Part shown: positions 25,555-34,391 of the stretch, piece after piece
How the letters are laid out: each line of letters starts with the position of its first letter
Numbering within the stretch: the stretch's first letter is position 1
Origin: Eubacteriales bacterium
GTDB lineage: Bacteria > Bacillota > Clostridia > Lachnospirales > Lachnospiraceae
Direction of reading: 5' to 3'
Assembly: GCA_030524175.1 (NCBI GenBank)
Contig: JAUNHC010000044.1
Coordinates: 1 to 41,602 of the forward strand
Length of the DNA stretch: 41,602 bases
Position numbers and translations under genes: made by a program
The notes under the pieces: generated by a model
Told to the model about the DNA's origin: nothing
Databases searched by the model: none
Seen by the model: the letters and a program-made list of their open reading frames with translations, nothing else

Positions 25555-28260
25555 TCAACAATCACTTTTCCCAGAATCTGTAAATTCAAGCTTTATCCTT
25601 AATTGGTGTTTTCCGCCCAATCCTCTGGGTATAACCTCTGTGATTTCATTATCCAGCAGCATTTCCCGAAAACCTCCGAAGCCTTCCGTTATTATCTCAA
25701 ACAAGCCGCCTCCATAACGAAAATTCCGGATGTAAAGCCCTTGGAATTCTTTTCTGAGAAAGGGTTTTATCCTCATTCCCTTCTCATCATAACTGATACC
25801 GAGAATCCCGTAAAAAATAAGTGATATAAAACCAGCCGCATGCCAGAGCTGTGCAGGCCACCTCCAGGCTACGCCGCTTTCCGAATCTATTACTTCATAA
25901 AATGTTTTATTCATAACACAACTGCGAATCTGCTGGTACAGCAAAGTGTAAACAATATCCTCCCGGCCGGCGTCCGATGCCGCAGAAGCAATCCCGGCCT
26001 CCCACACTCCCCACACGGATCCACAGAAATGATTTTGTTCCTTACGGTATGGAAACAGGACAACCCCATATTCGCACATAGCTGCCGCTTCCATATGGTT
26101 CAGGATTTTCTTCTTCTGTTCATCCTCACACAGACTGAACTTGTTCCACAGCACACTTTCCTCCCCCGAGGTTTCCCAGAAGCCTTTGGAAAAAGACTCA
26201 CTTCCCTTGGGGCCGCTGGTATAGTAGCCGTATTGTTCATTCCAGTATTGTGTCTTTATTTCATACCGCAGTCTGTCTCCCCGTTGTTCCCAGTGAGACA
26301 CCAGAGTATCATCTGCTCCGATCCGGCGTCCTAAATATGCCATTGCCTCGTAAGCCTTCATGTCATAGCATTGCGTACTCAAACAATAGCCTTCACATTC
26401 CGGTTCTTCAAATGCATCGTTGGAAGTTGACTGAGGTGCATACACCAGATTCTTTTCCTCCATGAACAATTCATCCAGATATGCAATATTTTTCAGAAGC
26501 CTTGGCCATGCCTCGTACACTGCCGTGATATCATCCGTAGCCAGATAATAATCCCACAATCCCACAATTGCCATAGCGGCACCATCGCAACCGTTGTCAA
26601 ACCCCTGGCTTGTGGTATACAGTAATGTCTTTCTGGCTGTCTTTGGGTCGATGAGATTTCCGCATCGTAATGCAATATGCGCACTATCCCTCATCCATAC
26701 GCCAAACCCCTGTCCTTTACCCTGGAAGGCTCCGGCTGACCACATTCCTTCCTGCCCGGGCAGTGCATAATCCCTGCTTTTACAAATACAAAAAGTATCT
26801 AAGGCCAGCTTGTATGCTGCATCAAAAACAGGAATTCCGCTTTTTATTTCGGGGTACTGAATCACATCAAAAGATGGATGCCAGATTTCTTTTCTGTTAA
26901 GTACCCTTACCATATCCCCCCATTTTGTCTCGCGCCACTGAAATTCCTCCACTGCCCGGACAAGAGATACTATAGTTTCCCCATCAGGGGTGTATGCATC
27001 CGGTTTTCCATAATTCTTGTCTGAAATCCGATTTTCGTAAACCTGAAAATGAGGCTCTGAATGCAGCAGTCTGCCCGGCTTTATCTTTTCCAGAAGTCTC
27101 TGTGTATCTGGTTCATATTTCAGCTTCCTTAAACCATAAACCTTCAGTTCTCTTATACTTGCTGTTCCTCCTTGTACCGTAATACTGATCTCATTGTGTA
27201 AAACAGTCTCAAGTGTACACTTATCAAGATTACCGCTTATATTGTCCACATATCCGGACTTCTTTTCCTCGTTTTTAAGCAAAAAAATCATTGACTGTCC
27301 GCAAAAAATCTCGCCACAGTTTTTGTCAATAAATCCTCTGAGATGAATACAATTTTCCTTTTCCCGGCATTCCACACCATAGGCCCCGCTTTCCAGCATG
27401 CCTGAACTTCTGTCCCAGGTAAGTGTTATTCCGCAAATGGATATTCGTATTTTCATGGCCGTCCCTGTATCCAAATCCAATGTAAATTCATGGGCATCTG
27501 CCTGAATATCATCTGTCTTACCTTCTGCGGGCAGCAAACGGATATTGGGCCAGACAGAAGGAGCAGTACGAAACCGCAGTTCTGTATCAAAGCGATTTTC
27601 AATATCAATATCAGACCATACTCTTTTCCATGTCCGAAGCTGTTTCATATCAGCTGCCGGACGGATTTCTTGTGAAAAGGTGACAGGAAGCATAAGATAC
27701 TGCCCTCCTGCTCCAAAAACCACACATTTCTCTTTTGTCTGGTATAGATATAGCCCCTGAATATCACCTCGGATACGGTCTGTATGAAATTCCTGAGGTA
27801 CAGCCTCCGGTTTATTTATGATCTCCCCTGCTGCCCAGGACAACAGATCATCACTTACAGCTTCCATACATACGTTCATGCCGCACACATTTACTGCAAA
27901 CCCAACCTTCCAGGTTCCGTTTTCCTCTTTTACTGAATGTATTTGCTGAATTCTATTTGCTGATATGCAGTGGTACGCCTGCTGCTCTTTTTGAAAAAGC
28001 TCATCATAGGCACGTGCTGTTTTTTTACAGGGAATAATCAAATCCAGGCTTTCACTCTTAATGTCGGCTTTCAACGTGAATTTTTCACCTGGAGGCAGCA
28101 GCAGGATCCGCCAGCCGTCAATTTTCTCAGCGGCAAGAGGAAACTTTGTTTCATAATGCTTCCCGCCGTCACAGATAATATCAAGTTTCACCGGAGGTTT
28201 TTCCCATTGGACAGGTATTTTGAGACATTCATATGGTTCATTCCAACTCTTCTCCTTCAT
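25555..28260 (-). CDS. Six-hairpin (alpha/alpha)6 glycosidase, family not assigned
   Basis: 901 aa from ATG 28260 (a GTG at 28269 is possible). No signal peptide, so it is cytoplasmic. The N-terminal half (to about residue 450) is beta-rich. The C-terminal half resembles six-hairpin glycosidases: GFGVWMRDSAHIALRCGNLIDPKTAR near residue 535, FDNGCDGAAMAIVGLWDYYLATDD near 567 and CGSVWGVWEAGIASAASDAG near 750. A barrel followed by a short beta domain is seen in GH63, GH78 and amylo-glucosidase relatives, but I cannot place it in one family. The catalytic acids may be Asp of WMRDSA and a later Glu, by analogy. The genes for a GH172 enzyme and a sugar importer are in the same operon, so it likely finishes breakdown of the imported oligosaccharide. 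Confidence 0.7.
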   Translation of the reverse strand: MKEKSWNEPYECLKIPVQWEKPPVKLDIICDGGKHYETKFPLAAEKIDGWRILLLPPGEKFTLKADIKSESLDLIIPCKKTARAYDELFQKEQQAYHCISANRIQQIHSVKEENGTWKVGFAVNVCGMNVCMEAVSDDLLSWAAGEIINKPEAVPQEFHTDRIRGDIQGLYLYQTKEKCVVFGAGGQYLMLPVTFSQEIRPAADMKQLRTWKRVWSDIDIENRFDTELRFRTAPSVWPNIRLLPAEGKTDDIQADAHEFTLDLDTGTAMKIRISICGITLTWDRSSGMLESGAYGVECREKENCIHLRGFIDKNCGEIFCGQSMIFLLKNEEKKSGYVDNISGNLDKCTLETVLHNEISITVQGGTASIRELKVYGLRKLKYEPDTQRLLEKIKPGRLLHSEPHFQVYENRISDKNYGKPDAYTPDGETIVSLVRAVEEFQWRETKWGDMVRVLNRKEIWHPSFDVIQYPEIKSGIPVFDAAYKLALDTFCICKSRDYALPGQEGMWSAGAFQGKGQGFGVWMRDSAHIALRCGNLIDPKTARKTLLYTTSQGFDNGCDGAAMAIVGLWDYYLATDDITAVYEAWPRLLKNIAYLDELFMEEKNLVYAPQSTSNDAFEEPECEGYCLSTQCYDMKAYEAMAYLGRRIGADDTLVSHWEQRGDRLRYEIKTQYWNEQYGYYTSGPKGSESFSKGFWETSGEESVLWNKFSLCEDEQKKKILNHMEAAAMCEYGVVLFPYRKEQNHFCGSVWGVWEAGIASAASDAGREDIVYTLLYQQIRSCVMNKTFYEVIDSESGVAWRWPAQLWHAAGFISLIFYGILGISYDEKGMRIKPFLRKEFQGLYIRNFRYGGGLFEIITEGFGGFREMLLDNEITEVIPRGLGGKHQLRIKLEFTDSGKSDC

Positions 28261-28272
28261 ACATGCCACATC

Positions 28273-29403
28273 CTATTCAATAAAATATTTCTCCGTTTCC
28301 AGTATGGGCAGAAGGTTTTCTGCCTTGTGGTAATAAAAATAAGTACAGCAGGACCAGTCATCCTGTCTTTCAAATAACTCGGGCATTACGTTGGATGCAT
28401 CGATTTGAGGGAAGTCGATCTTTCCTCCGTTGACCGATGTATACTGATATCCTTTCATCACTTCATTAAAATATAGTTTTGCCTTATTTTCTTCATCATC
28501 TGTATCAATTCCGCCAATCTGCTGAATTGTCACTCTGATATCCTTGTGAAAAAATATAGGATCTGGAATATGCAGCCGATAACATGCTATTTCCATTTTT
28601 TCTGTGTCGTATATCTGGCTCCCATGATACAGATCATAATAGTAATCCTGTCCCCATGCTGTGGCAACATAGTCCTCCACGCCGGTTCCGCATAATGTAG
28701 GATATTGCTCATCTCCGTCCAGATAAACTTTTACTTCCCCTTCTCCCCACCATGTATGAAAATATCTGTCTGTATCACAGCGGATTCCCAGATTTACTCC
28801 CAGATACCTTCCGCTTCCGTTCAGATGAGGAAGTAATTCAAAATCTTTTCCCATTGAGGTAGGATTTTCTCTGTTAAACCAGCAATGGAAATATAATGTA
28901 TTTTCATCGGTTTTATCCCCTAATGTATAGTCTATATCATAATAGAAATGCTTGATCAGCACTCCGCTTTCATTTTTCACTACTACTTTCATACCTGTGC
29001 GAAAGGGCATAGGAATATAACAATTAAAATTTCTGCCCTCGGGGCTTGAGAACAGGGCATTTTTTACAACTGCCATCCTCCCGATCCCATGACAGAAAAA
29101 ATCTCCGATGGGAGCATGCACAGCCGGCGTTTCCGCGCCATCCCAGTAAATTTCAAATATAACACCCCTGAGTGCTTCTTTACTTCGGTTGTTCATAGTT
29201 ATCCAGATCCTGCGCAGCATACCGCTGCTTTCTTTCACCTCTGCCAATGTTGCGGAAGCACCTGCTTCCAGGGTAAACCAGGCCGCTCCCTTCCTGCCGC
29301 CTCTGGCTTTCCCTCCGCCTCCCTTCTCCCCGGACGGATTCTCATAGCTGGCCCAACGGCTCATAACATGTGGCTGCATTTCAAATAAATTTTCATTAAA
29401 CAT
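28273..29403 (-). CDS. GH172 (DUF2961) glycosidase, copy A
   Basis: 376 aa from ATG 29403 with GAGGAGG 6 nt upstream; no signal peptide. RWASYENPSGEKGGGGKA near residue 15 is the DUF2961 opening, and FHTWWGEGEVKVYLDGDEQYP with GTGVEDYVATAWG holds the conserved glutamates. GH172 enzymes act on furanosides: bifidobacterial difructose-dianhydride synthase/fructofuranosidase and D-arabinofuranosidases are known. The gene lies 12 nt before the six-hairpin enzyme and 40 nt after the permease gene. It differs considerably from copy B (32470-33816), so the two probably cut different bonds of the same glycan. Confidence 0.9.
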   Translation of the reverse strand: MFNENLFEMQPHVMSRWASYENPSGEKGGGGKARGGRKGAAWFTLEAGASATLAEVKESSGMLRRIWITMNNRSKEALRGVIFEIYWDGAETPAVHAPIGDFFCHGIGRMAVVKNALFSSPEGRNFNCYIPMPFRTGMKVVVKNESGVLIKHFYYDIDYTLGDKTDENTLYFHCWFNRENPTSMGKDFELLPHLNGSGRYLGVNLGIRCDTDRYFHTWWGEGEVKVYLDGDEQYPTLCGTGVEDYVATAWGQDYYYDLYHGSQIYDTEKMEIACYRLHIPDPIFFHKDIRVTIQQIGGIDTDDEENKAKLYFNEVMKGYQYTSVNGGKIDFPQIDASNVMPELFERQDDWSCCTYFYYHKAENLLPILETEKYFIE

Positions 29404-29442
29404 ATATATCCTCCTCATATTTTACGTAATTTTCATCTGTCT

Positions 29443-30243
29443 TCATTTTATACCTGTTGCCTTGATTCCATCTACAAGCTGCCGCTGCATACATAAAAAC
29501 AGAATAAACACAGGTACTGCAGCCAGGGCAGCTGAAGCGATCAAAATATTCCACGGTGTTCCATAGCCGGATACAAGATTTGCCAGATATACCTGCACTG
29601 TATAGTATTCTGCTTTCTTGTTCACAATTAAAGGCCACAGATAATTATTCCAGGTTCCCAGAAAAAAGGCGATGGTCAACGGCACGATCATGGGCTTTGA
29701 CAAGGGAAGCACTATCTGAAAAAACATTTTCAGCCTGGAACACCCCTCCACCTCGGCAGCCTCTTCCAGTTCTCCTGGGAAATCCAAATAAAACTGATGA
29801 AAAAGAAAAATTCCGTAAGCATTAAAAAACGCCGGTATTATCAGACCGCTGTAGGAATTCGTGATACCAATGGCCTTACAAACCATAAACAAAGGCACTA
29901 AAATCGTGGTAGTAGGAATCATCAGTGTGCTTATGATCATAGTAAAAATTGCCGTTTTGCCCGGAAATTTCATTCTTGCCACTGCATATCCGCACATAGC
30001 ATGAAGAATCATTGCCACAACAGTAACAGTCACTGAAACAAAAAGGGAATTCTTAACAGAACGTATAAAATCCGGCTTCAATGCATCCTGCAGGCTTCCA
30101 AGTGTGGCCTTTTGAGGCCAGAGTGATACTACAAATATTTCATTCACAGATTTAAAGCTGGTCATAAATAATATGTAAATGGGAAATAGAAACAGCAAAC
30201 CTATCAACACCAGACAAATTGCAGATATTTTATGATTTTTCAT
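29443..30243 (-). CDS. Sugar ABC transporter permease, MalG type
   Basis: 266 aa with six membrane segments. ELEEAAEVEGCSRLKMFFQIVLPLSKP near residue 165 is the EAA loop contacting the ATPase. It follows the MalF-type permease by 11 nt. No ATP-binding gene is present in this operon, so a shared MsmK/MsiK-like ATPase elsewhere is expected, as is usual for this carbohydrate uptake family in Firmicutes. It imports the oligosaccharide acted on by the two GH172 enzymes. Confidence 0.93.
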   Translation of the reverse strand: MKNHKISAICLVLIGLLFLFPIYILFMTSFKSVNEIFVVSLWPQKATLGSLQDALKPDFIRSVKNSLFVSVTVTVVAMILHAMCGYAVARMKFPGKTAIFTMIISTLMIPTTTILVPLFMVCKAIGITNSYSGLIIPAFFNAYGIFLFHQFYLDFPGELEEAAEVEGCSRLKMFFQIVLPLSKPMIVPLTIAFFLGTWNNYLWPLIVNKKAEYYTVQVYLANLVSGYGTPWNILIASAALAAVPVFILFLCMQRQLVDGIKATGIK

Positions 30244-30254
30244 TCCGTTCCCTC

Positions 30255-31145
30255 CTATTCTTCCTTTGTAAGCTTAAGCTGTATAAAAGAAAATACCAGC
30301 AATACAACAAACATAAATACAGATAAAGCTGATCCATACCCCAGTTCCATCATATTGAAAGAACGGTCATAGATATAGAGTGCTCCTACCCCAGTGGCTT
30401 TCGCCGGGCCTCCCTTTGTCATGACCATGATTAAATCCAAAACCTGGAAAGAAGCGATGGTAGTGGTTATCAATATAAAAATACTTGTCTGTTTGATCAG
30501 CGGGAACGTAATATACCTGAACACTTCCCAGCCATTGGCTCCATCTATGGTGGCTGCCTCCTGATAGCTGGAAGGAATATCTTTTATGGCTGAAAGAAAA
30601 AGTATCATATTGTACCCAATATTAATCCACAAAAGTACAATGATCACAGAAACCATAGCCTGGCTTTCTGACCCGATAAAAGGCTGGTCCGGGATACCGA
30701 CAGCATTCAGAAGTGCATTCAAGTATCCTCTCTTTTCATTATATAAAAACATCCACAGTGTGGAGGCAATAACTGAAGTAATGGCAAATGGCATTAAAAA
30801 AGATGTTTTGATAAAAGATGCGGCCTTTGTTTTAATCCTGCTGACTAACACCGCTGCCAGAAGGGAAAAGCAAAACAGTCCCGGCACATAAACCAAAGTA
30901 AGCTTCAATGTCCTGAGCAAGGCCGTCCACCAATTCTTATCCTGAAACATACGGATATAATTATCCAGCCCGATAAAAATCTTATCTGAGACAAGATCCC
31001 ATTTAAAAAAGCTGATATACAGAGCATATACAATAGGCAGAATGACAAAAACCAGCAGCCCGGCAAAATCCGGTATAATAAATGCATAGGCTGTAAAATG
31101 CTCCCGCCGCTCTCTCTTTGAATATTTTTTTCTCTGATTTGACAT
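30255..31145 (-). CDS. Sugar ABC transporter permease, MalF/UgpA type
   Basis: 296 aa with six membrane segments. The cytoplasmic basic N-terminus (NQRKKYSKRERRE) precedes AYAFIIPDFAGLLVFVILP, and YQEAATIDGANGWEVFRYITFPLIKQT is the EAA loop near residue 197. It forms the channel with the MalG-type partner. The spacer to the binding-protein gene upstream contains a stem-loop that probably lowers permease expression relative to the binding protein. Confidence 0.93.
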   Translation of the reverse strand: MSNQRKKYSKRERREHFTAYAFIIPDFAGLLVFVILPIVYALYISFFKWDLVSDKIFIGLDNYIRMFQDKNWWTALLRTLKLTLVYVPGLFCFSLLAAVLVSRIKTKAASFIKTSFLMPFAITSVIASTLWMFLYNEKRGYLNALLNAVGIPDQPFIGSESQAMVSVIIVLLWINIGYNMILFLSAIKDIPSSYQEAATIDGANGWEVFRYITFPLIKQTSIFILITTTIASFQVLDLIMVMTKGGPAKATGVGALYIYDRSFNMMELGYGSALSVFMFVVLLVFSFIQLKLTKEE

Positions 31146-31164
31146 AGATTATCCTTTCTAATGG

Positions 31165-31192
31165 AAAAGCAGGTTCCGCAGAACCTGCTTTT
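31165..31192 (-). terminator. Attenuator-like stem-loop between binding protein and permease genes
   Basis: AAAAGCAGGTTC pairs perfectly with GAACCTGCTTTT across a 4-nt loop. It lies 5 bases past the binding-protein stop and before the permease ribosome site. A partial terminator or RNA-stabilising hairpin here is common and keeps binding protein in excess. Confidence 0.7.
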
Positions 31193-31197
31193 CATCT

Positions 31198-32451
31198 CTA
31201 ATTCAAAGCAGCGTTGATCGTTTTCTCTGCAGCAGCCGCTGCATCGGCACCCGTACTTCCGCTGAACATTACTTCCTGCAGCATATCACTTAGTGCGTCT
31301 GTCACTTCTGCTGAATAACTTGGCTCAGGAACCGCTGTAACATAAAATTCAGTAAAGGTCTTCCTCAGTCCTTCTTCAAAAATCTCTTTGTTCTGGTCAA
31401 TGACTGATTGTCTTGCCGGATATGCAAATTTTGCTTTTGTAGTCCAGTCAGTAAGATGTGTAATATCCTCACCGCCGAAAAGCCACATGATAAACTCTGC
31501 TGCCTCTTCCACATGCTCAGAATTTGCATTTACTGCCAGTCTCTGCCCGCCTGCTACAGTGACAGATTCCTTTCCGTCAGGATACGGGAGGGGCACTACT
31601 CCTATATTCACATCCTGGTATGTTGATTCAGCCGCATTGATCACATAAGTTCCTGATATTTGCATAGCAGCAATACCAGTTCCCACATTGCCGATATCAT
31701 ATGGCCCTATCTGCAGTGAAGAAGGGGCAAGGCCTTCCTGATAAAATCTGCCCCAATAGTCCAGGGCCTCTGCCATCTCTTTGGAATTCACTTTGCATTC
31801 TTTCCCATCTTCGCTAAGAATATCTGCGCCTGACATCCAGACAAAAGGCCAGAAATTGAACAATGTATAGCTGGTCTTCTCTACAGGAAGCACAAGACCG
31901 TACACATCGTCTGTCGTCAGCTGCTTTGCCGCTTCATACAATTCATCCCAGGTTTTGGGCGGTTCCACACCAGCTTCTGCCAGCATATCTTTATTGTAAA
32001 AAAGTCCAAGCGTTTCCATTTCATATGGCAATGAAAGCTGTTTACCATCATATGTAGAAGCTTCCAGCGCTGACGGAAGTAAATCTTCCTTCAGTTCATC
32101 TGTATAATAGGGAGATAAATCTGCAAGCATCCCTTTTTCCGCATATTTCCTGAAGGTAGCAGGCTCCACAAACATGACATCCGGTGCCTCTCCATTGGCA
32201 TAAGCTGTTGGAATAAGTGTAGTGGTATAGTCTGACTGGTTTACCACTGTCTGCTCAACCTTCACACTGTCGTGAGTGTCATTCCATTCCTGGACAAATT
32301 TCTCCAAATATGCTGCCTCTTCTCCTGCCTGGAACGTCCAGAATTTTAAAGTCACAGGTTCTTCCTCCGCCCTGACAGTCAATGCACCTGATGCTGTAGA
32401 TATTGTGAGTAATGCGGCCATCCCTGCTGCAACTAATTTCTTCATTTTCAT
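31198..32451 (-). CDS. Extracellular sugar-binding protein, ABC family 1
   Basis: 417 aa. The N-terminus KKLVAAGMAALLTISTASGALTVRAEEE is a signal peptide; there is no lipobox Cys, so unlike most Gram-positive binding proteins it seems to be cut by signal peptidase I. VTLKFWTFQAGEEAAYLEKFVQEWN and NGEAPDVMFVEPATFRKYAEKGMLADLS are standard SBP family 1 segments. It captures the oligosaccharide for the two permeases downstream. Absence of the lipid anchor is worth noting: release from the cell would be expected unless the signal remains uncleaved. Confidence 0.92.
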   Translation of the reverse strand: MKMKKLVAAGMAALLTISTASGALTVRAEEEPVTLKFWTFQAGEEAAYLEKFVQEWNDTHDSVKVEQTVVNQSDYTTTLIPTAYANGEAPDVMFVEPATFRKYAEKGMLADLSPYYTDELKEDLLPSALEASTYDGKQLSLPYEMETLGLFYNKDMLAEAGVEPPKTWDELYEAAKQLTTDDVYGLVLPVEKTSYTLFNFWPFVWMSGADILSEDGKECKVNSKEMAEALDYWGRFYQEGLAPSSLQIGPYDIGNVGTGIAAMQISGTYVINAAESTYQDVNIGVVPLPYPDGKESVTVAGGQRLAVNANSEHVEEAAEFIMWLFGGEDITHLTDWTTKAKFAYPARQSVIDQNKEIFEEGLRKTFTEFYVTAVPEPSYSAEVTDALSDMLQEVMFSGSTGADAAAAAEKTINAALN

Positions 32452-32469
32452 AGTAAAATCCCTCCTATT

Positions 32470-33816
32470 TTATTTTGTGTGGTATTCTTCCCAAACCTTT
32501 CTGGCAAGCTTATAGTTTCCTGTCTGCAAATCTGCGGTCCGGGCAGCATTAAGCTCAGTCTGATGTTTCTTTTCTTTCATAAATTCTTTGTAACGCTTCT
32601 TTGATGTATCTTTTGCTTCTTTCATAGATTCATCCATGGGGAATGGTTTCCCTTCAGGTATTTCCTGGACTTTTTTCAACGGAATCCTCTCTTCGGCAGG
32701 CTGGATAGTAACCGGCGCAGAAGGAAAGCTTTGATACCAATAAGCTGTGGATGCCCAGTCATCCGATAAGTGGTTTGCATGGCCGTGTTCCATTGTCACC
32801 TTGATATGTTTATTAAAGTGAATGGGGTCAGTGATGTGAAAGCGGTAGGAAACCTGATATCCCTGAACTGTTGTTTCATGAATAATCGTACCGCTGTACA
32901 GGGATGTGTTTTTCTGCATACCCCAGGCATGATTGAAATAGTCCTCGCTTCCGGTACCATTGATACTGGGATATTCTTCACCGTCAATAAAAATCATGTC
33001 GTCTCCCTCACCCCACCATGAGCCCTGGAAATGAGTGACGGAAAGATTACAGCCCACAAAATGTCCCTTTCCTTCCACATCCAGAAATACATAATTTTCC
33101 GCTCCGTCCAGGTTAGCTACACTGTTGACCTCCGGAGTATTCACGGCCAAATCGGCACCCCAGCCGTCACAAGGCTTTTCTCTGTGCCATTTTGCATGAA
33201 AATATGCAAGGTTGTCCATCTCATCCTTATACAATTCATAATCAATATGAAAGAACAATCCTAAAGGTAATTCATTCTCATTGATTATCTCAATCTTTGC
33301 CTTTTTATTAAACGGCATTGGGAAGTAACAATTCATAGATGCGGTCCCGCCGAATGTATTTTCCTCCTGTGGTCTGGATGAAACATGGAAGGGGATGGAG
33401 GAAAAGCTTGCCGGCATGGAATGTCCGATACAGAAGAAGTCTCCCAAAGGTGTGAGAACGCTTGGCCCTTCCTGATCTTCCCAGGTCATCTTGATCAATA
33501 CCTTGCGGTAATAATCCGGGTCATTGATTTCCCAATTTACTCCGATCGCGTTTTCCATTTCCGTAACCGGTGCTACATTCGCACCCAGAACAGGGTTCTG
33601 TATACTTGGACCTATAATTTTACGGCAAAAGCTGGTCATCCATATATGATTAATACATCCCGGACCGTCTATTTCCGCCAATGTCACTGTACTGCCCGGA
33701 TTGATCAGCCAATAATCCTTGTTTCTGCCGCTCTGATCCCAACTGGATGCTCTCCCGCTTCTGGCTTCTGATATGGTTGTCAAGTTTTTCAGATATGTCT
33801 TTTGATTCTCTCTCAT
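32470..33816 (-). CDS. GH172 (DUF2961) glycosidase, copy B
   Basis: 448 aa, first gene of the operon; AAGGAGG precedes the ATG closely. No signal peptide. RSGRASSWDQSGRNKDYWLI is the DUF2961 start, and SWWGEGDDMIFIDGEEYP followed by GTGSEDYFNHAWG gives two Glu 21 residues apart, the spacing of the catalytic pair I recall in bifidobacterial GH172. A lysine- and glutamate-rich C-terminal tail of about 80 residues is extra. GH172 acts on D-fructo- or D-arabinofuranosides. Its position after the operator makes it the first product when the LacI regulator releases. Confidence 0.9.
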   Translation of the reverse strand: MRENQKTYLKNLTTISEARSGRASSWDQSGRNKDYWLINPGSTVTLAEIDGPGCINHIWMTSFCRKIIGPSIQNPVLGANVAPVTEMENAIGVNWEINDPDYYRKVLIKMTWEDQEGPSVLTPLGDFFCIGHSMPASFSSIPFHVSSRPQEENTFGGTASMNCYFPMPFNKKAKIEIINENELPLGLFFHIDYELYKDEMDNLAYFHAKWHREKPCDGWGADLAVNTPEVNSVANLDGAENYVFLDVEGKGHFVGCNLSVTHFQGSWWGEGDDMIFIDGEEYPSINGTGSEDYFNHAWGMQKNTSLYSGTIIHETTVQGYQVSYRFHITDPIHFNKHIKVTMEHGHANHLSDDWASTAYWYQSFPSAPVTIQPAEERIPLKKVQEIPEGKPFPMDESMKEAKDTSKKRYKEFMKEKKHQTELNAARTADLQTGNYKLARKVWEEYHTK

Positions 33817-33856
33817 ATAACCTCCTTATTAATTCACAAGTGTCTCGTTTTCATCG

Positions 33857-33876
33857 AAACGTTTGCGCAAACGTTT
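33857..33876. promoter_or_regulatory. Perfect 20-bp palindrome, LacI-family operator
   Basis: AAACGTTTGC and its exact reverse complement, centred on GCGC. This is the classical LacI/GalR operator form with a central CpG. It lies just downstream of the -10 box of the GH172 operon, where a bound repressor blocks polymerase. The operon encodes its own LacI-type protein. Confidence 0.85.
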
Positions 33877-33883
33877 TCTTAAT

Positions 33884-34165
33884 TCACATTATATGTATGA
33901 TGTCATATTTTGTCAAATATATTTTTGTAATATACTGAAGTTTGTGTGTTTTTAACATATTTTGTTTCAATATTTTGTACAATGTTTTTGCTATACTAAA
34001 CAGAAGGATATCTCCCACTAAAAAAAGTTGAAGGAATGCAGTCGTAGATACAGCAAATGAAAAGTCTTCTTTTGCAATCACGGGAATTAAAATTGAAAAT
34101 AATACAAGATTTTTTCTAAGATTTTGATAGGAATACCTTTTACCAATAAGAAAGGCTGAAAGATA
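33884..34165 (-). pseudogene. Possible remnant of a membrane-protein gene
   Basis: A 93-codon open frame without a good start or ribosome site, translated by hand. It contains SILIPVIAKEDFSFAVSTTA followed by FLQLFLVGDILLFSIAKTL, which looks like two membrane segments. It runs into the GH172 operon promoter. Chance openness in AT-rich DNA is possible. The rest of the 575-bp spacer (33817-34391) holds the promoter, the operator and the terminator listed separately. Confidence 0.25.
33888..33916 (-). promoter_or_regulatory. Consensus sigma-70 promoter of the GH172 operon
   Basis: On the minus strand TTGACA (33911-33916) and TATAAT (33888-33893) are separated by exactly 17 bases. Both boxes match the consensus fully. 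Transcription should begin near 33881, within or just before the operator. Confidence 0.88.
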
Positions 34166-34270
34166 TCAGAATTTGAGAGCATCTACCGTATATATTTCAA
34201 GGGTATTAATGCCTATGTTAAAATTTTTTAAAACAAACATATCGCAGAAGATCAAATGCATTATCTATGA

Positions 34271-34313
34271 AAAATAGGTATCCATTTTACATATAAATCT
34301 GGATACCTATTTT
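34271..34313 (-). terminator. Intrinsic terminator after the ROK gene
   Basis: AAAATAGGTATCCA and TGGATACCTATTTT form a perfect 14-bp stem with a 15-nt loop, followed by T on the minus strand. It lies about 80 bases past the ROK stop and closes the second uptake operon. Confidence 0.8.
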
Positions 34314-34391
34314 ACATGATGTTATTATTATTTTTCCAGTTGTGAAGACAATGGAATACAGCCAAAAGAAATCATCCCTAAATTTCAATCA

